Shown piece after piece: positions 45,431 through 54,433 of a stretch of 64,000 nucleotides of DNA. The translations under genes and the position numbers were made by a program. The first letter of the stretch is position 1; the number at the start of each line of letters is the position of its first letter. The DNA comes from Massilia solisilvae (GTDB lineage Bacteria > Pseudomonadota > Gammaproteobacteria > Burkholderiales > Burkholderiaceae_D): assembly GCF_024753215.1 (NCBI RefSeq), contig NZ_JANUGV010000007.1:62001-126000 (forward strand), given 5' to 3'. Under the pieces are notes generated by a model. The model was not told where the DNA came from. It saw only the letters and a program-made list of their open reading frames with translations, and did not search any database.

Positions 45431-46684
45431 ATGACAGATTCCGTTTCTTCTGGTAGTGATAAAAATGCAACTCTGCCGCTGACCGACAGCGTCCGGGAAG
45501 CGCTCGCCATTACCAAGCGGGGCGTCGACGAACTGCTGATCGAAAGCGAATTCGCACAGAAGCTGGCGCGCGCCGAGCAAACCGGCAAGCCGCTGCGCGT
45601 GAAGCTGGGGCTGGACCCGACCGCGCCCGACCTGCACCTTGGTCACACCGTCGTGCTCAACAAGCTGCGCCAGCTGCAAAACCTTGGCCACCAGGTGATT
45701 TTCCTGATCGGCGACTTTACGTCGATGATCGGCGACCCGTCGGGCCGCAACGTGACCCGCCCGCCGCTCACCCGCGAGCAGGTGGAAACCAACGCGATGA
45801 CCTACTTCCGCCAGGCGTCGCTGGTGCTCGACCCCGAGCGCACGGAGATCCGCTACAACTCGGAGTGGAGCGACCCGCTGGGCGCGCGCGGCATGATCCA
45901 GCTGGCCTCGCGCTACACCGTGGCGCGCATGATGGAGCGCGACGACTTCACCAAGCGCTTCAAGAGTGGGACACCGATCAGTATTCATGAGTTCCTCTAT
46001 CCGTTGATGCAGGGCTACGATTCGGTCGCTCTGCACTCGGACCTTGAGCTAGGTGGAACGGACCAGAAGTTCAACTTGCTTGTTGGCCGCGAGCTGCAGA
46101 AGGACTACGGCCAGGAGCCGCAGTGCATCCTGACCATGCCGCTGCTCGAGGGCCTGGACGGCGTGGACAAGATGTCCAAGTCCAAGAACAACTACATCGG
46201 CATCACCGAGCCGGCCAACACCATGTTCGGCAAGCTGATGAGCATCTCGGACGTGATGATGTGGCGTTACTACGAGCTGCTGTCGTTCCGCTCGATGAAC
46301 AACATCATCCAGCTCAAGGCCGCGGTGCAGGAAGGCATGAACCCGCGCGACGCCAAGGTGGCGCTGGCCAAGGAAATCGTCACCCGCTTCCACAGCGCCG
46401 ACGCTGCCGAGGACGCGCTGGCCGACTTCGTCAACCGCTCCAAGGGCGGCATTCCGGACGACGTGCCGGAAGTCACCCTGGCCGGCGCCCCGCTGGGGAT
46501 CGGCGTGCTGCTCAAGCAGGCTGGCCTGTGCGCCTCGACCTCGGAAGCGAACCGCATGATCGACCAGGGCGGCGTGCGCATCGACAGCGCCGTCATCAGC
46601 GACAAGGGCCTCAAGGTCGAGGCCGGCACCTTCGTGCTGCAGGTCGGCAAGCGCAAGTTCGCACGCGTTACGCTGACCGCATGA
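45431..46684 (+). CDS. tyrS: Tyrosyl-tRNA synthetase
   Basis: A 417-residue class I synthetase. The HIGH-type motif is LHLGHTV and the KMSKS loop reads KMSKSKNN, which places it with the KMSKS-bearing TyrRS branch rather than the E. coli type. The C-terminal S4 domain (about 350-417) binds tRNA. Its stop overlaps the dtd start by ATGA. A patch at roughly 45963-46085 uses noticeably more A/T-ending codons than the rest of the gene (AGT, ATT, CTT, CTA, GGA). Confidence 0.97.
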   Translation: MTDSVSSGSDKNATLPLTDSVREALAITKRGVDELLIESEFAQKLARAEQTGKPLRVKLGLDPTAPDLHLGHTVVLNKLRQLQNLGHQVIFLIGDFTSMIGDPSGRNVTRPPLTREQVETNAMTYFRQASLVLDPERTEIRYNSEWSDPLGARGMIQLASRYTVARMMERDDFTKRFKSGTPISIHEFLYPLMQGYDSVALHSDLELGGTDQKFNLLVGRELQKDYGQEPQCILTMPLLEGLDGVDKMSKSKNNYIGITEPANTMFGKLMSISDVMMWRYYELLSFRSMNNIIQLKAAVQEGMNPRDAKVALAKEIVTRFHSADAAEDALADFVNRSKGGIPDDVPEVTLAGAPLGIGVLLKQAGLCASTSEANRMIDQGGVRIDSAVISDKGLKVEAGTFVLQVGKRKFARVTLTA

Positions 46685-47139
46685 TTGGCCTGCTGCAACG
46701 GGTCAGCCAGGCCAGCGTGGTCGTCGATGGCGAGAATATCGGCGCCATCGACGCCGGCCTGATGGTGCTGGTGTGCGCCGAAAAGCGCGACACCGAGCGC
46801 GAGGCCGACGCCTTGCTGGCCAAGCTGCTGGGTTACCGCGTGTTCGCCGACGATGCCGGCAAGATGAACCGCAGCGTGAAGGACGTGCAGGGTGGCCTGC
46901 TGCTGGTGCCGCAGTTCACGCTGGCGGCCGACACCAAGTCCGGCACCCGCCCGTCGTTTTCACCCGCCGCCAGCCCGGAAGACGGGCGACGCCTGTTCGA
47001 TTATTTCGTGCGCCGCGCCGCCGAAAGCCATGGCAATGTTCAGACCGGCAGGTTCGGTGCGGACATGAAAGTTTCGCTGATCAACGACGGTCCCGTGACT
47101 TTCTGGCTGCAGGTTGATCCGGTCGGTGTTTCGCGCTGA
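46681..47139 (+). CDS. dtd: D-aminoacyl-tRNA deacylase
   Basis: A 152-residue proofreading enzyme that hydrolyses D-aminoacyl-tRNA. The two signatures are VSQASVVV at the N-terminus (SQxxx) and NDGPVTFW near the C-terminus (the GP motif that excludes L-amino acids). The start ATG overlaps the tyrS stop, which couples the synthetase to its D-Tyr editing factor. Confidence 0.96.
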   Translation: MIGLLQRVSQASVVVDGENIGAIDAGLMVLVCAEKRDTEREADALLAKLLGYRVFADDAGKMNRSVKDVQGGLLLVPQFTLAADTKSGTRPSFSPAASPEDGRRLFDYFVRRAAESHGNVQTGRFGADMKVSLINDGPVTFWLQVDPVGVSR

Positions 47140-47191
47140 AACAAGCCGGCACCGGCAAGGGTCAATGACATCAGGGCGACGGGAGACAGCG

Positions 47192-47857
47192 ATGAAGATC
47201 TGGAGTGATTCCTTTACCGAGGGCGGGGTCATCCCGCCCGAGTGCGCGTTCGCCGTGATCGATCCGGTCAACCACATCAAGCTGTCGAGCAACCGCAACC
47301 CGCACTTCGCCTGGGAAGACGTTCCCGCCGGCACCCAGTCGCTGGTGCTGCTGGCCCACGATGCCGATGTGCCCAGCGAAGGCAGCAATGTCAACAAGGA
47401 AGGCAGAACCGTGCCCGAATCGCTGGCCCGGGTGGACTTCTACCACTGGACGCTGGTGGACATCCCGCTGTGCATGAAGTCGGTCACCGAAGGCATGTTC
47501 TCGGACATGGTCACGCCGCACGGCAAGGCCGGCCCGTTGGTTCCGTTCACCATCAAGAACGGCACCGAGCACCAGCTGCGCCAGGGCCTGAACGACTACA
47601 CCGGCTGGTTCGCGGGCGACCCCGACATGGCCGGCGAATACTATGGCTACGACGGCCCGTGCCCGCCCTGGAACGATGAGCGAGTGCACACTTACGTGTT
47701 CACGCTGTACGCGCTCGACATCCCGCGCCTGCCGCTGGAAGGCCGCTTTACCGGGCCCGAGGCGCGCCTGGCGATCATGGGCCACATCCTGGACGAAGCC
47801 CAGATGATCGGCGTGTACTCGCTCAACCCTGCCGTTGCGGCCACGCTCACCAAATAA
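47192..47857 (+). CDS. PEBP / Raf kinase inhibitor-like family protein (YbhB type)
   Basis: A 221-residue cytosolic protein; start MKIWSDSFTEGG has GGGAGA upstream. PEBP ligand-pocket motifs are visible as LLAHDADVP, VDFYHWTLVDIP and a YYGYDGPCPP segment with conserved prolines. Homologues bind anionic ligands such as phospholipid head groups; the bacterial role is unknown. It lies between dtd and the histidine phosphatase gene and is probably cotranscribed with them. Confidence 0.88.
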   Translation: MKIWSDSFTEGGVIPPECAFAVIDPVNHIKLSSNRNPHFAWEDVPAGTQSLVLLAHDADVPSEGSNVNKEGRTVPESLARVDFYHWTLVDIPLCMKSVTEGMFSDMVTPHGKAGPLVPFTIKNGTEHQLRQGLNDYTGWFAGDPDMAGEYYGYDGPCPPWNDERVHTYVFTLYALDIPRLPLEGRFTGPEARLAIMGHILDEAQMIGVYSLNPAVAATLTK

Positions 47858-47896
47858 CCACCACGCGCCCCGAGGTTCGGGCGTCCTTGGAACCTC

Positions 47897-48562
47897 ATGC
47901 CTGCATCAAACAACAACAACCCCACCCGCATCCTGCTGATCCGCCATGGCGAAACCGCGTGGAACGCCGAGCGCCGCCTGCAGGGACACCTCGACATTGC
48001 GCTCAACGCTGAAGGCGAACGCCAGGCCGAACTGCTGGCCGCTGCGCTCGCCAGCGAAACCATCGACGCCATCGTAGCCAGCGACCTGACCCGTGCAAGG
48101 CAGACCGCCGCTGCGGTGGCGCGCGCGCACCAGTTGCCCGTGCACGAAGACCGCGCCCTGCGCGAGCGCTGCTACGGCGGCTTTGAAGGGCTGCTGTATG
48201 CCGAGATCGCCCAGCGCTTTCCGGCCGAGTTTGCCGCATGGCAGGCGCGCGACGTGGACGCGGCGCTGCCGGCGGGGGCCAACCGGGGCGAGACCTTCCG
48301 CCAGTTCCACGACCGGGTGACGGGTGCCATGCTGCGCTGGGCCAAGGCACATCCGGGCAAGACGCTGGCGCTGGTGGCCCACGGCGGCGTGCTCGAATGC
48401 GCCTACCGTGCGGCGCAAAACATGCCGCTGGAAACGCCGCGCGACTTCAAGGTGCACAACGCGAGCGTCAACCGGTTCGTGGTCGAAAACGGCGTGCTCA
48501 AGCTCACCAGCTGGGGCGAAATCGGCCATTTGCGGCCGGCGGTGCTGGACGATTTGCCCTGA
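47897..48562 (+). CDS. Histidine phosphatase family protein (GpmB-like)
   Basis: A 221-residue enzyme of the histidine phosphatase superfamily, with catalytic LIRHGETAWN near residue 14 (RHG) and the second catalytic His in LVAHGGVLE; SDLTRARQTA and ERCYGGFEG are further family marks. It may be a phosphoglycerate mutase-like phosphatase or an alpha-ribazole-type phosphatase; the sequence does not decide. It ends the tyrS-dtd-PEBP series. Confidence 0.88.
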   Translation: MPASNNNNPTRILLIRHGETAWNAERRLQGHLDIALNAEGERQAELLAAALASETIDAIVASDLTRARQTAAAVARAHQLPVHEDRALRERCYGGFEGLLYAEIAQRFPAEFAAWQARDVDAALPAGANRGETFRQFHDRVTGAMLRWAKAHPGKTLALVAHGGVLECAYRAAQNMPLETPRDFKVHNASVNRFVVENGVLKLTSWGEIGHLRPAVLDDLP

Positions 48563-48615
48563 TCGTTTCTCGGTACGCTCGATCGCGTTCTTATCCTCAC
48601 CGCTTTACCTTGAGA

Positions 48616-48779
48616 CCGTCGTCCCGGCGAAGGCCGGGATCCATGCTGAGCGTGCATCCAGGTAGCCCATGATGGCGCCTGTCAGGCTGTGCTTCGGGCC
48701 TGACCAAACGACAGGTGCCCTCGCTGGCCGGGCCATTGCTCGACCTGTCTATGGGTCCCGGCGTTCGCCGGGACGACGT
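48616..48779. repeat. Family B inverted pair with long spacer
   Basis: Left unit CCGTCGTCCCGGCGAAGGCCGGGATCCATGC and right mirrored unit ATGGGTCCCGGCGTTCGCCGGGACGACG, about 100 bp apart. It occupies most of the 400-bp gap between the phosphatase and dusB. The rest of that gap is AT-richer sequence with a TAAAAT box (48922) that may serve dusB. Confidence 0.75.
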
Positions 48780-48962
48780 GCTGATGCTTGTGGCGAGATC
48801 GCACCTTGGGCCATGCATGCATGTAATCGCTCGATAACCCCAGTGAATCCTCGCGCCTCACTGTCGCGTCCGCCACACCTCATCAAAAAATAGTGCTAAT
48901 AAATTGAGCAGCGGTTCGGTTAAAATAGCGGATTCCCGCTGACCCTTTCCAAGTTTTCGCCT

Positions 48963-49988
48963 GTGCAAATCGGTCCCTACACCCTGCGCAATAACGTCTT
49001 CGTCGCCCCGATGGCAGGGGTGACGGACCGGCCGTTTCGCCAATTGTGCAAAGAGCTCGGCGCCGGTTACGCGGTGTCCGAAATGGCCGCGTCCAATCCG
49101 CGCCTGTGGGCCAGCGAAAAGAGCACGCGGCGCATCGATCACGCCGGCGAAATGGAGCCCAAAGCCGTGCAGATCGCCGGCGCCGTGCCCGAGGAGCTGG
49201 CCGAGTGCGCCAAATTCAACGTCGATCGCGGCGCGCAGATCATCGACATCAACATGGGCTGCCCGGTCAAGAAAGTCTGCAATAACTGGTGCGGCTCGGC
49301 GCTGCTCCAGCACGAAGACCTGGTCGCACGCATCCTCGACGCCGTCGTGAGGGCGGTGGACGTGCCGGTCACGCTGAAGTTTCGCACCGGCTGGAACCGC
49401 GAAAACAAGAACGCGCTGCGCATCGCGCGCCTGGCGCAGGATGCCGGCATCCAGATGCTGACCCTGCACGGCCGCACCCGCGCCGACGGCTACAAGGGCG
49501 AGGCCGAATACGACACCATCGCCGCCGTCAAGGCGGCGGTAGCCATTCCGGTGGTGGCCAACGGCGACATCACCACGCCCGAAAAAGCCAGGTTCGTGCT
49601 CGATTACACCAAGGCGGACGCGATCATGATCGGGCGCGCGGCACAGGGCCGGCCATGGATCTGCCGCGAAGTGGACCATTACCTGCGCACCGGCACCCAC
49701 CTGCCGCCGCCCACCGTGGCCGAGGTGCGCGCATTGATGAACGCTCACCTGCAGGCGCATTACGCCTTCTACGGTGAATACGTCGGCGTGCGCACCGCAC
49801 GCAAACATATCGGCTGGTACGTGCGTGATTTGCCGGGCGGGGAAGCGTTCCGTCAGCGCATGAACCTGCTCGAAGCGACAGCCGATCAACTCGCGGCTGT
49901 CGATGAGTTTTTCAAATCGCAATATCGGTACGGTGAGCGGTTACAATACCGGCCCGCGGATCCTGCCGACGAAGCGATGGCGGCATAG
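48963..49988 (+). CDS. dusB: tRNA-dihydrouridine synthase B
   Basis: A 341-residue flavoenzyme that reduces uridine in the tRNA D-loop. It starts with GTG (MQIGPYTLRNNV). FMN-barrel motifs are APMAGVTDRPFR, the catalytic cysteine C100 in NMGCPVKKV, TLHGRTRADGY and MIGRAAQGRPW. It precedes fis, an association conserved from betas to E. coli, where dusB-fis is an operon controlling Fis levels. Confidence 0.95.
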   Translation: MQIGPYTLRNNVFVAPMAGVTDRPFRQLCKELGAGYAVSEMAASNPRLWASEKSTRRIDHAGEMEPKAVQIAGAVPEELAECAKFNVDRGAQIIDINMGCPVKKVCNNWCGSALLQHEDLVARILDAVVRAVDVPVTLKFRTGWNRENKNALRIARLAQDAGIQMLTLHGRTRADGYKGEAEYDTIAAVKAAVAIPVVANGDITTPEKARFVLDYTKADAIMIGRAAQGRPWICREVDHYLRTGTHLPPPTVAEVRALMNAHLQAHYAFYGEYVGVRTARKHIGWYVRDLPGGEAFRQRMNLLEATADQLAAVDEFFKSQYRYGERLQYRPADPADEAMAA

Positions 49989-50074
49989 CAGTGAAGAAGA
50001 AATAAAAAAGACCAGGGGACAAACGCTGCCAACAGTAAGCAGCGTGGAAAACTAACCAGGATGAAGCAGCAAAC

Positions 50075-50308
50075 ATGAGCAAAGAGAGTATTCAGGAAGT
50101 CGTCCAGAAGAGCCTTGAGGACTATTTCAACGACCTGGGCGAGCAAAAACCGTCGAACATCTACGACATGATGGTGATGACCGTCGAAAAGCCGATCCTC
50201 GAGGTCGTGATGCACCGCGCCGAAGGCAACCAGTCGCACGCGGCGCAAATGCTCGGTATTAACCGTAACACCTTGCGCAAAAAGCTCCAGGAGCACGGCC
50301 TCCTGTAA
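50075..50308 (+). CDS. fis: DNA-binding protein Fis
   Basis: A 77-residue nucleoid protein. The C-terminal helix-turn-helix (NQSHAAQMLGINRNTLRKKLQ, about 50-70) matches Fis. The N-terminal beta-hairpin arm is shorter than in E. coli Fis (98 residues), as usual in betaproteobacteria. It follows dusB by 86 bp and precedes purH. It is expected to bend DNA and modulate rRNA and supercoiling-sensitive promoters. Confidence 0.94.
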   Translation: MSKESIQEVVQKSLEDYFNDLGEQKPSNIYDMMVMTVEKPILEVVMHRAEGNQSHAAQMLGINRNTLRKKLQEHGLL

Positions 50309-50397
50309 CGCGCCGGCATCCGTGGCCGTGCGATCGGGCGCGGCCGCGAAAGCGCCCCTAGCCCGATCGCAGAATTCCAATCAACCAGGCCACACCC

Positions 50398-51984
50398 ATG
50401 ATCAAACAAGCTCTTATCTCCGTCTCCGACAAGACCGGCGTGCTCGATTTCGCGCGCGCGCTGTCCGCGCTCGGCGTGAACATCCTGTCCACCGGTGGCA
50501 CCGCCAAGCTGCTGCAGGATAACGGCGTGCAGGTGACCGAAGTCGCCGACTACACCGGCTTCCCGGAAATGCTGGACGGCCGCGTCAAGACGCTGCACCC
50601 GAAAGTCCACGGCGGCATCCTCGCCCGCCGCGACCTGCCGGAGCACATGGCCAAGCTCACCGAGCATGGCATCCCGACCATCGACATGGTGGTCGTCAAC
50701 CTCTACCCGTTCCAGCAGACCGTTGCCAAAGAACAGTGCTCGCTGGAAGACGCGATCGAGAACATCGACATCGGCGGCCCGACCATGCTGCGCTCGGCTG
50801 CCAAGAACCACCGCGACGTGGTCGTGGTCTGCGACCCGGCCGACTACGGCCGCGTGCTGGCCGAGATGAAGGGCACCGGCGCTGCCGCCGGCGACGTCAG
50901 CTATGAGACCAAGTTCGAGCTGGCCAAGAAAGTGTTCGCGCACACCGCGCAGTACGACTCGGCCATCACCAACTACCTGACCAGCCTGGGCCCGGACAAG
51001 GCGCACGCCACCCGCGCCACCTACCCGCAGACCCTGAACATGACCTACGAGAAGGTGCAGGACATGCGCTACGGCGAGAACCCGCACCAGAGCGCCGCGT
51101 TCTACCGCGACCTGGCCCCGGCCGAAGGTTCGCTCGCCAACTACAAGCAGCTGCAGGGCAAGGAACTGTCGTACAACAACATCGCCGACGCCGACGCGGC
51201 GTGGGAATGCGTCAAGTCGCTGGGCGGCTTCGACCAGCCGGCCGGCTGCGTGATCATCAAGCACGCCAACCCGTGCGGCGTGGCGATCGGCGCCGATGCG
51301 CTGGACGCCTACTCGCGCGCGCTCAAGACCGACCCGACCTCGGCCTTCGGCGGCATCATCGCCTTCAACGTGGAAGTGGACGCCAAGGCAGCCGAAGCGG
51401 TTGCCAAGCTGTTCGTCGAAGTGCTGATCGCACCGTCGTTCACGCCGGAAGCGCTCTCGATCATGTCGGCCAAGCAGAACGTGCGCGTGCTGCAGATCCC
51501 GCTGGGCAACGGCCACAACGCGTTCGACCTCAAGCGCGTGGGCGGCGGCCTGCTGGTGCAGTCGCCGGACGTCAAGAACGTCGGCATCGGCGAACTGCGC
51601 GTCGTCACCAAGAAGCAGCCGACCCCGCAGCAGCTGCAGGACCTGATGTTCGCGTGGCGCGTGGCCAAGTTCGTCAAGTCGAATGCCATCGTTTTCTGCG
51701 GCAACGGCATGACGCTGGGCGTGGGCGCCGGCCAGATGAGCCGTGTGGACTCGGCACGCATCGCCTCGATCAAGGCGCAGAACGCCGGCCTGACGCTGGC
51801 CGGTTCGGCCGTGGCGTCGGACGCGTTCTTCCCGTTCCGTGATGGCCTGGACGTGGTGGTGGACGCGGGCGCGACCTGCGTCATCCACCCGGGTGGCTCG
51901 ATGCGCGACCAGGAAGTGATCGACGCTGCCGACGAGCGCGGCGTGGTGATGCTGTACACCGGCACCCGCCACTTCCGCCATTAA
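50398..51984 (+). CDS. purH: Bifunctional AICAR transformylase / IMP cyclohydrolase
   Basis: A 528-residue enzyme for the last two steps of IMP synthesis. The N-terminal cyclohydrolase domain (about 1-200) starts IKQALISVSDKTG and holds the STGGTAKLL and GRVKTLHPKVHGG motifs. The C-terminal transformylase domain has YGENPHQ, the catalytic KHANPCG and IHPGGSMRDQEV near the end. Length is normal. It follows fis by 89 bp, and a family A doublet lies just downstream. Confidence 0.98.
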   Translation: MIKQALISVSDKTGVLDFARALSALGVNILSTGGTAKLLQDNGVQVTEVADYTGFPEMLDGRVKTLHPKVHGGILARRDLPEHMAKLTEHGIPTIDMVVVNLYPFQQTVAKEQCSLEDAIENIDIGGPTMLRSAAKNHRDVVVVCDPADYGRVLAEMKGTGAAAGDVSYETKFELAKKVFAHTAQYDSAITNYLTSLGPDKAHATRATYPQTLNMTYEKVQDMRYGENPHQSAAFYRDLAPAEGSLANYKQLQGKELSYNNIADADAAWECVKSLGGFDQPAGCVIIKHANPCGVAIGADALDAYSRALKTDPTSAFGGIIAFNVEVDAKAAEAVAKLFVEVLIAPSFTPEALSIMSAKQNVRVLQIPLGNGHNAFDLKRVGGGLLVQSPDVKNVGIGELRVVTKKQPTPQQLQDLMFAWRVAKFVKSNAIVFCGNGMTLGVGAGQMSRVDSARIASIKAQNAGLTLAGSAVASDAFFPFRDGLDVVVDAGATCVIHPGGSMRDQEVIDAADERGVVMLYTGTRHFRH

Positions 51985-51996
51985 ACGGCGGTTCCC

Positions 51997-52117
51997 GTAG
52001 GGTGGGCGGGGTGAGGCTGGGCAGTGCCCAGCCGAACGAACGCCCACGCGTTCGACCAGCGCTAGCATGACCGCGTACACTGTTTGAACGCGTGGGCAGA
52101 CAAGCTGCCCACCCTAC
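51997..52117. repeat. Family A inverted doublet
   Basis: Left unit GTAGGGTGGGCGGGG...CGCCCACGCGTTCG, right unit TTTGAACGCGTGGGCAG...CTGCCCACCCTAC. The left unit contains an extra nested GGCTGGGCA/TGCCCAGCC hairpin. It separates purH from ruvC. Confidence 0.85.
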
Positions 52118-52197
52118 ATTCGTGGGACACCTCGAAAAACCTGTGTTTTTGCACAGTATTTCCCCACGAAACTTGTCTGCCGGTATAACATGCGCAC

Positions 52198-52734
52198 ATG
52201 ATTATTCTCGGCATCGACCCCGGCCTGCGCACGACCGGCTTTGGCGTCATTGAAAAGCACGGCGCCAGGCTGCGTTACATCGCCTCGGGCACCATCAAGA
52301 CCGGTCTGGAAGGCGCCTTGCCGCCGCGGCTGAAGGTGATCCTGCACGGCGTCTCCGAGATCATCACCACCTACCGCCCCACCTGCGCGGCCATCGAAAA
52401 GGTGTTCGTCAACGTCAACCCGCACTCGACCCTGCTGCTGGGCCAGGCGCGCGGGGCGGCGATCACCGCGCTGGTGGGCGCCGACCTTGACGTTGCCGAG
52501 TACTCGCCCACCCAGATCAAGCAGGCCGTGGTTGGCACCGGCAAGGCCGCCAAGCCGCAGGTGCAGGACATGGTCTCGCGCCTGCTCAAGCTGCCCGGCC
52601 TGCCGGGCACGGACGCGGCCGACGCGCTGGGCGTGGCCATCTGCCACGCCAACAGCCAGGACGCGCTGGCCCTGATCGGCGCGACGGCACCCGCATTCCA
52701 AGGCCTGCGCATGAAGCGCGGCCGCCTCGTTTAA
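52198..52734 (+). CDS. ruvC: Holliday junction endonuclease RuvC
   Basis: A 178-residue resolvase. Active-site acids are visible: D7 in LGIDPG, Glu in CAAIEKVFVN and the GTDAADALGVA pair near residue 142. It cuts four-way junctions together with RuvAB. It is the first gene of ruvCAB, with ruvA 18 bp downstream. Confidence 0.97.
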   Translation: MIILGIDPGLRTTGFGVIEKHGARLRYIASGTIKTGLEGALPPRLKVILHGVSEIITTYRPTCAAIEKVFVNVNPHSTLLLGQARGAAITALVGADLDVAEYSPTQIKQAVVGTGKAAKPQVQDMVSRLLKLPGLPGTDAADALGVAICHANSQDALALIGATAPAFQGLRMKRGRLV

Positions 52735-52752
52735 CCGCAAAGGAAGCACACG

Positions 52753-53331
52753 ATGATCGGTCGTCTGTCTGGAATCCTGCTGGAGAAGAATCCGCCGCAA
52801 CTGCTGGTGGACTGCCAGGGCGTCGGCTACGAAGTCGACGTGCCGATGAGCACCTACTACAACCTGCCCGAGACCGGCGCCAAGGTGACGCTGTTCACGC
52901 ACCTGACGGTGCGCGAGGACGCGCACCTGCTGTTCGGCTTCGGCAGCGCCAGCGAGCGCGCCGTGTTCCGCCAGCTGATCAAGATTTCCGGCGTGGGCGC
53001 GCGCACCGCGCTCGCCATCCTGTCCGGCATGACGGTGGCTGATTTGTCGCAGGCCGTCACGCTGCAGGAAGCCGGCCGGCTGATCAAGGTGCCCGGCATC
53101 GGCAAGAAGACTGCCGAGCGATTGCTGCTGGAGCTCAAGGGCAAGCTGGGCGCGGACATCGGCGCGGTTGGCGGCGCCGCCCGTGACGACGCGCAATCGG
53201 ACGTGCTCAATGCGCTGCTCGCCTTGGGGTATTCTGACAAGGAGGCGCTGGCCGCCATCAAGAACCTGCCGGCCGGTTCCAGCGTTTCCGACGGCATCAA
53301 GTTCGCGCTGAAGGCGCTATCCAAGAGCTAA
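52753..53331 (+). CDS. ruvA: Holliday junction DNA helicase subunit RuvA
   Basis: A 192-residue junction-binding protein with an N-terminal OB-fold (MIGRLSGILLEK), two helix-hairpin-helix motifs (ISGVGARTALAIL and VPGIGKKTAERLLLEL) and a C-terminal domain that contacts RuvB. It lies between ruvC and ruvB; the ruvB start is 3 bp after its stop. Confidence 0.97.
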   Translation: MIGRLSGILLEKNPPQLLVDCQGVGYEVDVPMSTYYNLPETGAKVTLFTHLTVREDAHLLFGFGSASERAVFRQLIKISGVGARTALAILSGMTVADLSQAVTLQEAGRLIKVPGIGKKTAERLLLELKGKLGADIGAVGGAARDDAQSDVLNALLALGYSDKEALAAIKNLPAGSSVSDGIKFALKALSKS

Positions 53332-53334
53332 GCA

Positions 53335-54396
53335 ATGAGCATCCAGACCGACAACTTCACCGAGCAGCGCGTGATCGACGCGGCGCCCGCCTCGCCCAAT
53401 GAGGAGGCGATCGAGCGCGCCTTGCGGCCCAAGCAGCTCGACGAATACGTCGGCCAGCAAAAGATCCGCGACCAGCTCGAAATCTTCATCCACGCCGCCC
53501 GCAAGCGGCGCGAGGCGCTCGACCACACGCTGCTGTTCGGCCCGCCGGGCCTGGGCAAGACCACGCTGGCCCACATCATCGCGCGCGAGATGGGCGTGAA
53601 CCTGCGCCAGACTTCCGGCCCGGTGCTGGAACGCCCCGGCGACCTGGCCGCCATCCTGACCAACCTCGAGCCGAACGACGTTCTGTTCATCGACGAGATC
53701 CACCGCCTGTCGCCGGTGGTCGAGGAGATCCTGTACCCGGCGCTGGAGGACTACCAGATCGACATCATGATCGGCGAGGGGCCGGCCGCGCGCTCGGTGA
53801 AGCTCGACCTGCAGCCGTTCACGCTGGTGGGCGCGACCACGCGCGCCGGCATGCTGACCAATCCGCTGCGCGACCGCTTCGGCATCGTCGCGCGGCTGGA
53901 GTTCTACAACGTCGATGAGCTGAGCAAGATCGTCACCCGCAGCGCCGCGCTGCTGGAAGCGCCGATCATTGATGACGGCGCGCGCGAAGTGGCCAAGCGT
54001 GCGCGCGGCACGCCGCGTATCGCCAATCGCCTGCTGCGCCGCGTGCGCGACTACGCGGAAGTGAAGGGCAACGGCGAGATCACCAAAGACATGGCCGACG
54101 CCGCGCTGCGCATGCTGGACGTGGACTCCGTCGGCTTTGACGTGATGGACCGCAAGCTGCTGGAAGCGGTGCTGTTCAAGTTCGGCGGTGGGCCGGTCGG
54201 CATTGGCAACCTGGCCGCGGCCATTGGCGAAGCGGCGGACACGATCGAGGACGTGCTCGAGCCGTATCTCATCCAGCAAGGCTACCTGCAGCGCACCCCG
54301 CGCGGGCGCGTTGCGACGCCGGCGGCCTACCAGCACTTCGGCGTGGCCGCGCCGCGCATCAGTCCCACGGGCGATCTGTGGGATAACCTGCCCTGA
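53335..54396 (+). CDS. ruvB: Holliday junction branch migration ATPase RuvB
   Basis: A 353-residue AAA+ motor. Walker A is GPPGLGKTT, Walker B VLFIDEIHR; the RLRP-type junction loop and the arginine finger region (GATTRAGMLTNPLRDRFG) follow, and a winged-helix domain ends the protein. It is the last gene of the ruvCAB operon. The TMEM175 gene begins 37 bp later on the same strand. Confidence 0.98.
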   Translation: MSIQTDNFTEQRVIDAAPASPNEEAIERALRPKQLDEYVGQQKIRDQLEIFIHAARKRREALDHTLLFGPPGLGKTTLAHIIAREMGVNLRQTSGPVLERPGDLAAILTNLEPNDVLFIDEIHRLSPVVEEILYPALEDYQIDIMIGEGPAARSVKLDLQPFTLVGATTRAGMLTNPLRDRFGIVARLEFYNVDELSKIVTRSAALLEAPIIDDGAREVAKRARGTPRIANRLLRRVRDYAEVKGNGEITKDMADAALRMLDVDSVGFDVMDRKLLEAVLFKFGGGPVGIGNLAAAIGEAADTIEDVLEPYLIQQGYLQRTPRGRVATPAAYQHFGVAAPRISPTGDLWDNLP

Positions 54397-54433
54397 ACTA
54401 CGTCGGTGGGAACCAAACGCAAAGGGTAAATGG

